From UBA4717 sp045580165 (GTDB lineage Bacteria > Bacillota > Clostridia > Oscillospirales > CAG-272): DNA of 64,000 nt. This document shows positions 52,783-61,431 of the stretch, piece after piece. Below the pieces are notes generated by a model. That model had not been told where the DNA came from and did not search any database. It worked only from the letters and a program-made list of their open reading frames with translations. The translations under genes and the position numbers were made by a program. The stretch lies in assembly GCA_045580165.1 (NCBI GenBank), contig JAZNNG010000030.1, positions 9,060 through 73,059 of the forward strand. Direction: 5' to 3'. Position 1 is the first letter of the stretch, and the number at the start of each line of letters is the position of its first letter.

Positions 52783-55700
52783 ATGATCTTAAAATCACTT
52801 GAGCTGAACGGATTTAAGTCGTTTCCGGATAAGACCGTGCTTAATTTCGAAATGGGCTCAACAATGATCGTCGGACCTAACGGAAGCGGAAAATCGAATA
52901 TTTCTGATGCTATGCGTTGGGTGCTCGGCGAAATATCCTCCCGAAATATACGCGGAACAAAAATGGAGGACGTTATCTTCGGCGGCACGGACAAGCGCAG
53001 ACAGATGAGCTATGCCGAGGTATCGGTAACCTTTGATAACACCGACGAGGAAAGTCGCGCAAACCTTCCCTACGATGAGGTAACGGTAACGCGTAAGTAC
53101 TTCCGTTCGGGCGACAGTGAGTATTACATAAACCGTAAGCCTGTAAGGCTTAAGGATATTCACGAGCTGTTTATGAACACGGGTGTCGGCAGAACGGGGT
53201 ACTCCATAATCGGTCAGGGACGTATCGCAGAGATAGTTTCCCAGAAGAGCGAGGACCGCCGCGGTATATTCGAGGAAGCGGCAGGTATCGCAAAATACAA
53301 ATACAAGAAAAACGAAGCCGAAAGAAAGCTTATGGGGGTAAGCGATAACCTTACCCGTGTAAACGACATTTTAAGCGAGCTTGAAAGCCGTGTAGGACCG
53401 CTTGAAAGAGAAGCGGAAAAGGCGAGAAAGTACCTTGAGTACTACGAGCATAAGAAGCGCGCGGACATCTCGCTTTGGGTCTACGATATTGAGCATCTGA
53501 CGGCAGAAATAGAAAAATCAGAAAGCAGCTTTATTATCGCCAAGCGTGAGCTTGAGGCAATAGAGGAGGCGCTCGCGTCACTTGAGGCGCAGGACGAGCG
53601 TACGTTCAAGACGTCGCAGGAAAATAAACTCGAGTACGAGCGTATGACCGCGCAGATAGCAGAGGACACCAAGCGTATGCACGACCTCGACAGCGCGTCA
53701 AGGCTTGCCGAGAATAATATCACTCACCGCGAGACCCTCAAGGCTCTCAAGCGTGAGGAGATAGCAAAGCTTGAGGAAAAGCTTGCCGCGGCTGAGCAGA
53801 CCATCGCGCAGGCAGAGGAGCTTTCCGAAGGGCTCAAGGATAAGCTTGAGGCAATACTCCGCCGTCACCTCGGACTTGAAAATGATAAGTCGCAGAATGA
53901 AAAGGAAATAAGGAGACTTGCCGACGAGATAGAGGCACTCCTTGTTAAGATCCGCGAAAACGAGCAGAATATAGTCGATATGAAGCTAAGACTCTCGGCG
54001 CTTGATAACGCAAAGGAAAGCGGAAGTGAGCAGAAGCGTTCGCTTTGTGAGTCTATCGGCAAGTACAAGGAGTCTGTTGAAATGCTTGAGGGCAGAATAA
54101 AGCAGGCTGATGCTAAAATTGCCGAATACGATAAACGCGCGGAGTCAATAAAGGCAGAGTGCGCGGACACGGACGCGAAGCTCGCAGAAATTACTGCAAA
54201 GGTCGAGGAGCTTGGTGCAGAAAGTAATCAGGCGTATCTCGATATGTCGTCGAAGGAGCACCGTATGAATACGCTCAAGCGTATGGACGAGCTTCTTGAG
54301 GGCTTTGCACAGAGCGTAAGATTCGTTATAAACGAGTATGAGGACGGCAGGATCGAGGGATGCGGAAGCATCTACGGTCCCGTTTCAAGACTTATTTCGG
54401 TCAGCGAGAGATACAGTCTTGCTATTGAAACCGCGCTCGGCGCAAATCTCCAGAATATAGTCGTTGACAACGAGAGCACGGCAAAGTCGGCAATGCGCCA
54501 CCTCAAGAATAAAAACGCGGGACGCGCCACCTTCTATCCCATCAGCTCAATGAAGGCAAGAAGCCTTCCCGTGAGCGAGAAGGAAGCTGAAAAGTATAAT
54601 GGTTACCTCGGCGCCGCCGACAGTGTTCTTACCTACGATAAGATATTTGAGCCCGTCATAAAGAGCCTTCTCGGCGCAACGCTGATATTTGATAACATTG
54701 ATAACGCTACCGTTATGGCAAAGGCTACGGGCTATAAGACCAGAATAGTCACCCTTGACGGTCAGATAATAAACGCGGGCGGTTCGTTTACGGGCGGCTC
54801 GGCAAAGCGTGAAAGCGGTATGCTCACCCGTACGAGTGAGGTCGAAAGACTTGAGGCTGAAATTGAAAAGCTTCGCAAGAAGCAGAGTGATTTGAATGCC
54901 GAGACCGACAAATATAATGATGAGGCAGCAAAGCTTCAGAGTGAGGTCTCGGGCAAAAAGAGCAACCTTGCAATAATAGAATCGCTCAGAAACGCAGAAA
55001 ACACTCAGCTTGAGGTCTTAAAGAGCCAGTACGAGAGCGATAAGAGAATGCTTGAGGAGCTTTCTCTCGACCTTGAGCGACTTGACACCGATTCTGACAA
55101 AAACGTAAGCGAATACAAGTCACTCACCGACAGATGCACCGAGCTTGAAGCAGAGAATGCTTCTATCGCAGATAAGAGAAGCGAGCTTGACGTGCTCAAG
55201 TATGAGATCGAGCAGAAGAATGCGGAGCTTGACGCGCAGATGGCGGAGCTTGGCATTTCGGCTGCTGAAACCAAGAGAGATATTGAAAACTCCATAGAGC
55301 AGCTTGATATGAGAAAAGCAGCTGCCGACGAGATACGCGCGTCTATTGACGAAGCTAAGGCGCAGATAGAAAAGTACGACTCCGACAACACGGACGCGGT
55401 TGACAGTATCGAAAGCGGCAAGCGCGAGATAGTTGAGCTTGAAGAAAAGATACGCAAGACGGAGGAAGCGAGACAAGCGAACTCCGAGGAGGGCAGAGCC
55501 ATTGAAAAAAGGCTTATGGACCTCAGAGCGCGTATCAAGGACAACAACGACCGAAAGGAAAACGTGGTCAGAGAGTACACCAAGCTTGAAAACAAGTGCT
55601 CAAACCTCAACAGTGAGCTTGATAAGATGACGAGTCGCCTCTGGGACGAATACGAGCTTACCTACACGACCGCGTGCGAATGCGGCTACGAAAGAGTAAC

Positions 55701-56385
55701 TCAGTCCACGAGAAGTGCCGTTGCTCTTGAGCAGACCGAATACAGAAACAAGATAAAGGGACTCGGCTCGGTCAACGTAAACGCAGTCGAGGAATACGCA
55801 AGCGTCAAGGAAAGATACGATTTCCTCTCGGCGCAGGTAGAGGACCTCGAAAAGAGTAAGCAGGAGCTTCTTGAGATCATCACGGGACTTGAGGGTGAAA
55901 TGTGCGAAAACTTCGTTGACGCATTTGATAAGATCAACAAGAACTTCCGCATAGTTTTCAGAGAGCTTTTCGGCGGTGGTGAGGCAGAGCTTTCTTTGAC
56001 CGACCCCGAAAACGTGCTCACCTCGGGAATAGAGATAAGAGTTGCTCCTCCCGGCAAGATAATCAAGAGCCTGATGCTTCTCTCGGGCGGAGAGCAGTCG
56101 TTCGTTGCGATAGCGCTTATATTTGCTATCCTCAGAGTCAACCCGACGCCCTTCTGTATTTTCGACGAGATAGAGGCGGCGCTTGACGAAGCAAACGTAT
56201 TCAGATTCGCAGACTACATAAAGAGATATTCCGACAGAAATCAGTTCATCGTAATCACTCACAGACGTCCCACTATGGAGGTTGCAGACAAGCTTTACGG
56301 TGTTACTATGTACGAAAAGGGAATATCCAAGGTGCTGACGCTCAACGTCGGTGAAATCGAAGAAAAGATTGGAATTAAAGCATAA
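52783..56385 (+). CDS. smc: Chromosome segregation protein SMC
   Basis: 1200 residues. Walker A is GPNGSGKSN at 31-39. Two long coiled coils (about 170-500 and 670-1020) flank a hinge (about 515-665, with GCGSIYGPVSRLI and Gly-rich turns). The C-terminal head has LLSGGEQSFVA and Walker B FCIFDEIEAALDEAN. It condenses and resolves the chromosome with ScpA/ScpB, which are not in this window. A GGGGG-rich ribosome site precedes the ATG. Confidence 0.97.
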   Translation: MILKSLELNGFKSFPDKTVLNFEMGSTMIVGPNGSGKSNISDAMRWVLGEISSRNIRGTKMEDVIFGGTDKRRQMSYAEVSVTFDNTDEESRANLPYDEVTVTRKYFRSGDSEYYINRKPVRLKDIHELFMNTGVGRTGYSIIGQGRIAEIVSQKSEDRRGIFEEAAGIAKYKYKKNEAERKLMGVSDNLTRVNDILSELESRVGPLEREAEKARKYLEYYEHKKRADISLWVYDIEHLTAEIEKSESSFIIAKRELEAIEEALASLEAQDERTFKTSQENKLEYERMTAQIAEDTKRMHDLDSASRLAENNITHRETLKALKREEIAKLEEKLAAAEQTIAQAEELSEGLKDKLEAILRRHLGLENDKSQNEKEIRRLADEIEALLVKIRENEQNIVDMKLRLSALDNAKESGSEQKRSLCESIGKYKESVEMLEGRIKQADAKIAEYDKRAESIKAECADTDAKLAEITAKVEELGAESNQAYLDMSSKEHRMNTLKRMDELLEGFAQSVRFVINEYEDGRIEGCGSIYGPVSRLISVSERYSLAIETALGANLQNIVVDNESTAKSAMRHLKNKNAGRATFYPISSMKARSLPVSEKEAEKYNGYLGAADSVLTYDKIFEPVIKSLLGATLIFDNIDNATVMAKATGYKTRIVTLDGQIINAGGSFTGGSAKRESGMLTRTSEVERLEAEIEKLRKKQSDLNAETDKYNDEAAKLQSEVSGKKSNLAIIESLRNAENTQLEVLKSQYESDKRMLEELSLDLERLDTDSDKNVSEYKSLTDRCTELEAENASIADKRSELDVLKYEIEQKNAELDAQMAELGISAAETKRDIENSIEQLDMRKAAADEIRASIDEAKAQIEKYDSDNTDAVDSIESGKREIVELEEKIRKTEEARQANSEEGRAIEKRLMDLRARIKDNNDRKENVVREYTKLENKCSNLNSELDKMTSRLWDEYELTYTTACECGYERVTQSTRSAVALEQTEYRNKIKGLGSVNVNAVEEYASVKERYDFLSAQVEDLEKSKQELLEIITGLEGEMCENFVDAFDKINKNFRIVFRELFGGGEAELSLTDPENVLTSGIEIRVAPPGKIIKSLMLLSGGEQSFVAIALIFAILRVNPTPFCIFDEIEAALDEANVFRFADYIKRYSDRNQFIVITHRRPTMEVADKLYGVTMYEKGISKVLTLNVGEIEEKIGIKA

Positions 56386-57290
56386 TGGGATTTTTTGATA
56401 AGCTGAAAAGCGGACTTGCCAAGACAAAGGAATCGGTTTTCGGACAGGTCAACGAGCTTTTCAAGAGCTTTAAGCGTGTTGACGAGGAGATTCTCGAGGA
56501 GCTTCTTGAGCTTCTTATAATGGCGGACGTCGGGGTTGGCTCGGCAGAGGAGATAATCGAAAGACTTCGCGATAAGATACGCGACGAGGGTATCTCGGAT
56601 GCAGATGAGTCACGCGCGGCGCTCTGCTCCATACTTGAAGAGATGATAGGCGAGTATAAGCCGCTGAAGCTTGACACCAAGCCCTCGGTGATACTGGTTA
56701 TCGGGGTCAACGGCGTCGGCAAGACCACCTCTATCGCAAAGATAGCAAACCACTTAAAGAGCGAGGGCAAGAGCGTGCTTCTTGCCGCCGCAGACACCTT
56801 CCGTGCAGCCGCTATCGATCAGATAGGAGTATGGGCGGACAGAATAGGCGTTGACCTTATACGTCACGACGAGGGAAGCGACCCTGCGGCAGTAGTTTTT
56901 GACGCCGCTACTGCGGCGAAGAAGCGTGATGCGGACGTTCTTATCGTCGATACTGCGGGCAGACTTCACAATAAGAAGAATCTTATGGACGAGCTTGCCA
57001 AGATAAACCGCGTTATTGACCGTGAGCTTCCGGACTGTGACCGCGAGACCCTTCTCGTGCTCGACGCGACCACGGGTCAGAACGCAGTAAATCAAGCGAA
57101 GGAGTTCAAGAATGCGGCAGAGATCACAGGCCTCGTTCTTACAAAGCTTGACGGTACCGCAAAGGGCGGAATAGTATTTTCAATAAAAAAAGAGCTTGAT
57201 ATACCGGTTAAGTTTATAGGCGTCGGCGAAAAGGCCGACGATATGCAGCCGTTCTCAAGCGATGAATTCGTAAAGGCGTTGTTTGAATAA
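56385..57290 (+). CDS. ftsY: Signal recognition particle receptor FtsY
   Basis: 301 residues, the short Firmicutes form with only the NG domains and no long acidic A domain. GTPase motifs: GVNGVGKTTSIAK (G1), DTFRAAAIDQ, DTAGRLHNKKNLM (G3) and TKLDGTAKGG (G4). It docks ribosome-SRP complexes at the membrane. It shares one base with the smc stop (TAATG). Confidence 0.96.
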   Translation: MGFFDKLKSGLAKTKESVFGQVNELFKSFKRVDEEILEELLELLIMADVGVGSAEEIIERLRDKIRDEGISDADESRAALCSILEEMIGEYKPLKLDTKPSVILVIGVNGVGKTTSIAKIANHLKSEGKSVLLAAADTFRAAAIDQIGVWADRIGVDLIRHDEGSDPAAVVFDAATAAKKRDADVLIVDTAGRLHNKKNLMDELAKINRVIDRELPDCDRETLLVLDATTGQNAVNQAKEFKNAAEITGLVLTKLDGTAKGGIVFSIKKELDIPVKFIGVGEKADDMQPFSSDEFVKALFE

Positions 57291-57958
57291 TGAAGATCGT
57301 ACTTGCATCAAGAAACAAGCATAAAATTGCAGAGATACACACAATTTTAAGCGGCGTGTGCCCCGACGTTGAGGTAATGTCGCTTGACGACATCGGAATC
57401 GACGGTGACATTGAGGAAAACGGCGATACCTTTGAGAAGAATTCCGAGATAAAGGCGTCGGTCGCGGCAAAAAACGGCTTTGTCGGTATGGCGGACGACT
57501 CGGGACTTGAGGTGGACGCGCTGGACGGCGCACCCGGTGTGTTTTCAGCGAGATATTCGGGCGAGCCGTGCGACGATAAGCGAAACAACAGAAAGCTTCT
57601 CGACGTTCTCGGCGCGCTTGAAGCAGAAAAGCGCACCGCGCACTTCGTGTCGGTGGTAAGCATAGTTTTTCCGAAGAATTCGCCTTATTATGACTTTGAT
57701 GAGTCGAAGCTGAAGAACAGCACGCTTATCGAAGCGGATGATAAAAGCTACCGCGGCTTTTGCACGAGAGGCGAGTGCCCCGGGCACATCCTTTTTGAAG
57801 AAAGAGGAAACGGCGGCTTCGGATACGACCCCCTGTTTTTGTGCGACGCGTACAATAAGACCTTCGCGGAGCTTAATGGGGAAGAAAAGAATAAGGTAAG
57901 TCACAGAGGCAACGCGATGAGAAAATTTGCCGAGGACTTTGCCGAAATGATGAGGTAA
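57290..57958 (+). CDS. rdgB: XTP/dITP diphosphatase (RdgB/HAM1)
   Basis: 222 residues. It starts IVLASRNKHKIAEIHTIL, and then ENGDTFEKNSEIKA, GMADDSGLEVDAL and GGFGYDPLF follow as in the family. It removes deaminated purine nucleotides before they enter nucleic acids. An insertion of about 20 residues (around FPKNSPYYDFDESKLKN) is longer than in the E. coli protein. The start overlaps the ftsY stop. Confidence 0.93.
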   Translation: MKIVLASRNKHKIAEIHTILSGVCPDVEVMSLDDIGIDGDIEENGDTFEKNSEIKASVAAKNGFVGMADDSGLEVDALDGAPGVFSARYSGEPCDDKRNNRKLLDVLGALEAEKRTAHFVSVVSIVFPKNSPYYDFDESKLKNSTLIEADDKSYRGFCTRGECPGHILFEERGNGGFGYDPLFLCDAYNKTFAELNGEEKNKVSHRGNAMRKFAEDFAEMMR

Positions 57959-57960
57959 AT

Positions 57961-58251
57961 ATGACGAGCAAACAAAGAGCATACCTTCGCACCATGGCGA
58001 ACTCCCTTGATACCATCTTTCAGATAGGCAAGGGCGGCGTCAGCGAAAATATGTGTAAGCAGATAAGCGATACGCTTGAGGCAAGAGAGCTTATAAAGCT
58101 CAGAGTCCTTGAAAACAGCGACTATACCGCCAAGGAAGCGGCGGCAGAGATCGCCGAATGCGTAGGTGCCGACGTAGTTCAGGTTATAGGCACCAAGTTC
58201 GTGCTTTACAAGGAGTCGAAGGATAAAAAGAAAATATTCCTTCCCGACTGA
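57961..58251 (+). CDS. yhbY: CRM/YhbY-type RNA-binding protein
   Basis: 96 residues with one CRM domain (KQRAYLRTMANSLDTIFQIG then GVSENMCKQISDTLEARELIK). It associates with precursor 50S subunits in other bacteria. It begins two bases after rdgB and ends two bases before nadD, in a common Firmicutes order. Confidence 0.9.
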   Translation: MTSKQRAYLRTMANSLDTIFQIGKGGVSENMCKQISDTLEARELIKLRVLENSDYTAKEAAAEIAECVGADVVQVIGTKFVLYKESKDKKKIFLPD

Positions 58252-58253
58252 TC

Positions 58254-58880
58254 ATGAGAATCGGTATTTTCGGAGGAACCTTTTCTCCCGTTCATAACGG
58301 TCATATTGCAATGTTAAACAGCTTTGCGCGTGAGCCGTATATTGATAAAATACTCGTTGTGCCGACCTATGTTCCGCCTCACAAGCCCGAGGATCTCGGA
58401 GCAAGCGTCGAGGACAGGATAAGAATGCTTGAGCTTGCCACGCGCGGAGTTGACAAAGCGGAAATATCTCTTGTTGAGATAGAACGCGGAAATATCAGCT
58501 ACACGGTCGACACCTTGCGTCAGCTTTTGGGCAGCGACGAGCTTTACCTCTTACTTGGCGGAGATATGTTCCTCTCACTTGAATTCTGGCGTGAGCCTGA
58601 GGAGATAATGAAACTCGCCCACATAGTGGTGGGCAGGAGAGAAAATGATCACGTTATCGGTGAGAAAATAAAAGAATACAAGGCATACCTTGAGAGGAAA
58701 TTCGGAGCGCGGGTCCACGAAACCCTGTTTCCTCCCGTGGTCTTGTCGTCAAGTGAGATACGAGAAAGACTGATACACGGAGAGAGCATAGACGCGCTCG
58801 TTCCACCGTGCGTAGCATCGTATATAAAGGAAAAACAGCTTTATCTGTTAGGAGAACACAATGGAAACGTGCGTGCTTGA
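58254..58880 (+). CDS. nadD: Nicotinate-nucleotide adenylyltransferase
   Basis: 208 residues. The nucleotide-binding motif GGTFSPVHNGHIAML (HxGH) is at the start, and the C-terminal SSSEIRERL supplies the second phosphate site. It makes deamido-NAD from nicotinate mononucleotide and ATP. It overlaps yqeK by 20 bases. Confidence 0.95.
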   Translation: MRIGIFGGTFSPVHNGHIAMLNSFAREPYIDKILVVPTYVPPHKPEDLGASVEDRIRMLELATRGVDKAEISLVEIERGNISYTVDTLRQLLGSDELYLLLGGDMFLSLEFWREPEEIMKLAHIVVGRRENDHVIGEKIKEYKAYLERKFGARVHETLFPPVVLSSSEIRERLIHGESIDALVPPCVASYIKEKQLYLLGEHNGNVRA

Positions 58881-59496
58881 TGATATCAGAGATGAAGTAT
58901 CAAAAATCATCTCGGGAAGAAGATTTCAGCATACTCTCGGCGTTGAGAGGGAGGTCGCGGCGCTTTGCGCTCTGTATCTTCCCAAACGCGAGACCGAAAT
59001 GAGGCTCGCGGCGCTTTTGCACGATATTACCAAGGAGCTCTCCCCCGCAGAGCATATAGCGCTTCTTGATAAGTACGGTGTAGACGTGCCCGAAAGCTAC
59101 AAAAGAAACCCCAAGTTATTTCACGCGCTGACGGGAGCCCACCTTGCAAAAGAAAAATTCGGAGCGTATATCGACGAAAAAACGTTTTTGGCGATTCTGT
59201 ATCACACTACGGGCAGACGGGGTATGACTATTGAAGAAAAGCTTTTGTACCTCGCGGATTATATCGAGGACACCCGTACGTTCGACGACTGTGTCAGACT
59301 CAGAAAATATTTTTACGACAGTATAGCGTTAGCTTCAACCGAAGCCGAAAGAGCAGACGTTTTAAGCAAGACTCTGATATATAGCTTTGATATGACTGTC
59401 AAGGCGCTCGTTATAGACGGCGCGGAGATAGATATCAATACGGTTGACGCGAGAAACTTTTTAATAGAAGAGATGAATAAAGCCCATAACAGGTGA
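58861..59496 (+). CDS. yqeK: HD-domain hydrolase YqeK
   Basis: 211 residues. The HD metal site is in LLHDITKELSP, with preceding HTLGV and following HALTGAHLA and YHTTGRRGM. Recent family work assigns symmetrical Ap4A hydrolysis to YqeK-type proteins. The link to nadD is conserved. It overlaps the LCP gene's preceding frame by a few bases. Confidence 0.9.
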   Translation: METCVLDDIRDEVSKIISGRRFQHTLGVEREVAALCALYLPKRETEMRLAALLHDITKELSPAEHIALLDKYGVDVPESYKRNPKLFHALTGAHLAKEKFGAYIDEKTFLAILYHTTGRRGMTIEEKLLYLADYIEDTRTFDDCVRLRKYFYDSIALASTEAERADVLSKTLIYSFDMTVKALVIDGAEIDINTVDARNFLIEEMNKAHNR

Positions 59497-59507
59497 TCGA
59501 GGGTATT

Positions 59508-60977
59508 ATGAAGAAGAAAAACAAAAAAAAGAACGCGCGGATGCGCGGACGTCAGCTTGCGACGTGGAAGATAGTGCTTGTCAGCATTGTTTCGGTGCTG
59601 CTCGTGCTTGTGGCAGGCGCGTACGTGTTCCTTGAAACCTATGTGCCCGACGTTCAGGACGACGGTCCTTACGTTTCATACGGCGATACGTTTTACTTAA
59701 AGAAGACCGATATGGTGCATAAGCACTGGTTTATCCCGGCGCTTCGTGAGCTGAGAGAAAGAATATACGACGGAGTACACCTTGAAATAAGCAAGGGCTT
59801 TGAAAGACGCTCGGGTGTGTATAACTTCCTCGTCCTCGGACATGACAAGGTCGCGCTTAATACAGACGTTATGATGGTCGTAAATTACGATGTCAACAAC
59901 GGAGCGATAAATATTCTGCAGATACCGAGGGATACTTACTTTGAGCACAATATGTATCCCAATAAAATAAACAGTCTGCTTGCAAGCTCGTACTACGATG
60001 CGTATAACGCAGGCGAAAAGAACCTGTTCCACGCGGCACTGTCGGATACGGCAGAGCAGCTTGAGCAGGCGCTCAATATACAGATAGATAACTACGTTCT
60101 CGTAAACCTGCAGGCGTTTGAGAACATAGTAAACATAATAGGCGGAGTTCCGCTTGACGTTCCCGACGATATGGACTATGACGATCCTTATCAGGACCTG
60201 CACATCCATATCAAAAAGGGATATCAGGTGCTTGACGGAAAGACGGCATCGGACTTCATACGCTTCAGAAGCGGATACCTTGAGGCAGACATCGGACGTC
60301 AGAACGCTCAGAAGCTGTTCCTGACGGCGCTGTTCAAGCAGGTCAAGAGCAGTATGACGGTAGATAAGATAGCAAAGCTTGCAGAGGAAGCCATCAAGAA
60401 CGTCACCACCGACATAAACGTGGCGGACGCGGTCTACTTTGCAAAATCCGTACTATCCCTTGACCTTGACGATATGAAGATGATGACGGTCCCGGGATAT
60501 CCCGTAAACTCAAACGGGGCAAGCTATTACGTAGTCTACCGCAAGGAAATGCTCGAAATTATAAACAGCTACTTCAACGTCTATAACCGCGATATAACCG
60601 ACGCGCTTTTCGATCAGGATAAGCTCTTTACCAAGGAAAGTGACACGAGAATAAATGCGATATATATGTCGAAGGATGGCGGATATACCGTAAATAGCGG
60701 CGATAAGATAGACCAAGGCGGTATCGATATTCCGAGAGTCTGGTATGATCCCGAGACCACGGAGACCGAAACCGCTGCCGAGGAGCCGACGGACGAAGCG
60801 GATGCGACCGACGTATCTGGAGAGTCGGAGTCGACAGACGGTGACACCGAGGAGTCGGCAGAGGAGGTCGAGCTTGATAGCGAGACCGAGCCCGAGGCTG
60901 ATACCGACGTAGCCGACACTGAGGACGACACCGAGGACGAAACCTTCGAGGACAGTACACAGCTTGAAGAAGACTGA
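59508..60977 (+). CDS. LytR-CpsA-Psr (LCP) family cell-wall glycopolymer ligase
   Basis: 489 residues from the ATG at 59508 (GAGGG just upstream). A Lys/Arg-rich cytoplasmic start precedes a membrane helix (about 18-40). The extracellular LCP domain includes TDVMMVVNYD, QIPRDTYFEH, PNKINSLLA and ASDFIRFRSGYLEADIGRQNAQ. The last 90 residues are an acidic Glu/Asp/Thr-rich tail, an unusual extension. It transfers teichoic acid or polysaccharide to peptidoglycan. Confidence 0.88.
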   Translation: MKKKNKKKNARMRGRQLATWKIVLVSIVSVLLVLVAGAYVFLETYVPDVQDDGPYVSYGDTFYLKKTDMVHKHWFIPALRELRERIYDGVHLEISKGFERRSGVYNFLVLGHDKVALNTDVMMVVNYDVNNGAINILQIPRDTYFEHNMYPNKINSLLASSYYDAYNAGEKNLFHAALSDTAEQLEQALNIQIDNYVLVNLQAFENIVNIIGGVPLDVPDDMDYDDPYQDLHIHIKKGYQVLDGKTASDFIRFRSGYLEADIGRQNAQKLFLTALFKQVKSSMTVDKIAKLAEEAIKNVTTDINVADAVYFAKSVLSLDLDDMKMMTVPGYPVNSNGASYYVVYRKEMLEIINSYFNVYNRDITDALFDQDKLFTKESDTRINAIYMSKDGGYTVNSGDKIDQGGIDIPRVWYDPETTETETAAEEPTDEADATDVSGESESTDGDTEESAEEVELDSETEPEADTDVADTEDDTEDETFEDSTQLEED

Positions 60978-60993
60978 TGAAAGGAAGAAAACG

Positions 60994-61401
60994 ATGGATA
61001 ACAATATAAATGAAAACGAAGTAAAATATCCCGATCTTACGGGTGCAAGCTCGCTTGAGGCGGCACAGGAAATGATAAAGATCCTCGACCTCAAAAAAGC
61101 GAGAGAAATGAAGCTTTTGCACGTTGAGGAGCAGACGGTGCTTGCGGATTACTTCATAATCTGCAGCGGTACGTCGAACACCCACATAAAGAGCCTTGCG
61201 GGAGAGCTTGAATTCAAGCTTTCAATGTCGGGAAGACCCCCGATCCGTATGGACGGATACACCGAGGGAACGTGGATAGTAATGGACTTCGGTGATATAA
61301 TGGTGCATATATTCGGCAGAGATACCCGTGATTTTTACAAGCTTGAGAAATTCTGGGCAGACTCTACCGAGGTAGATATAAGCGATCTTCTCGTTGAATG
61401 A
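60994..61401 (+). CDS. rsfS: Ribosomal silencing factor RsfS
   Basis: 135 residues from the ATG at 60994 (AAAGGAAG upstream); a longer frame starts inside the LCP gene. The core LADYFIICSGTSNTHIKSLA and GTWIVMDFGDIMVHIF match the family. It binds uL14 on the 50S subunit and blocks subunit joining when nutrients are low. It has a short N-terminal extension of about 15 residues. Confidence 0.93.
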   Translation: MDNNINENEVKYPDLTGASSLEAAQEMIKILDLKKAREMKLLHVEEQTVLADYFIICSGTSNTHIKSLAGELEFKLSMSGRPPIRMDGYTEGTWIVMDFGDIMVHIFGRDTRDFYKLEKFWADSTEVDISDLLVE

Positions 61402-61431
61402 CAGTACGATTTAAGAAAGGTTGATACGAAG

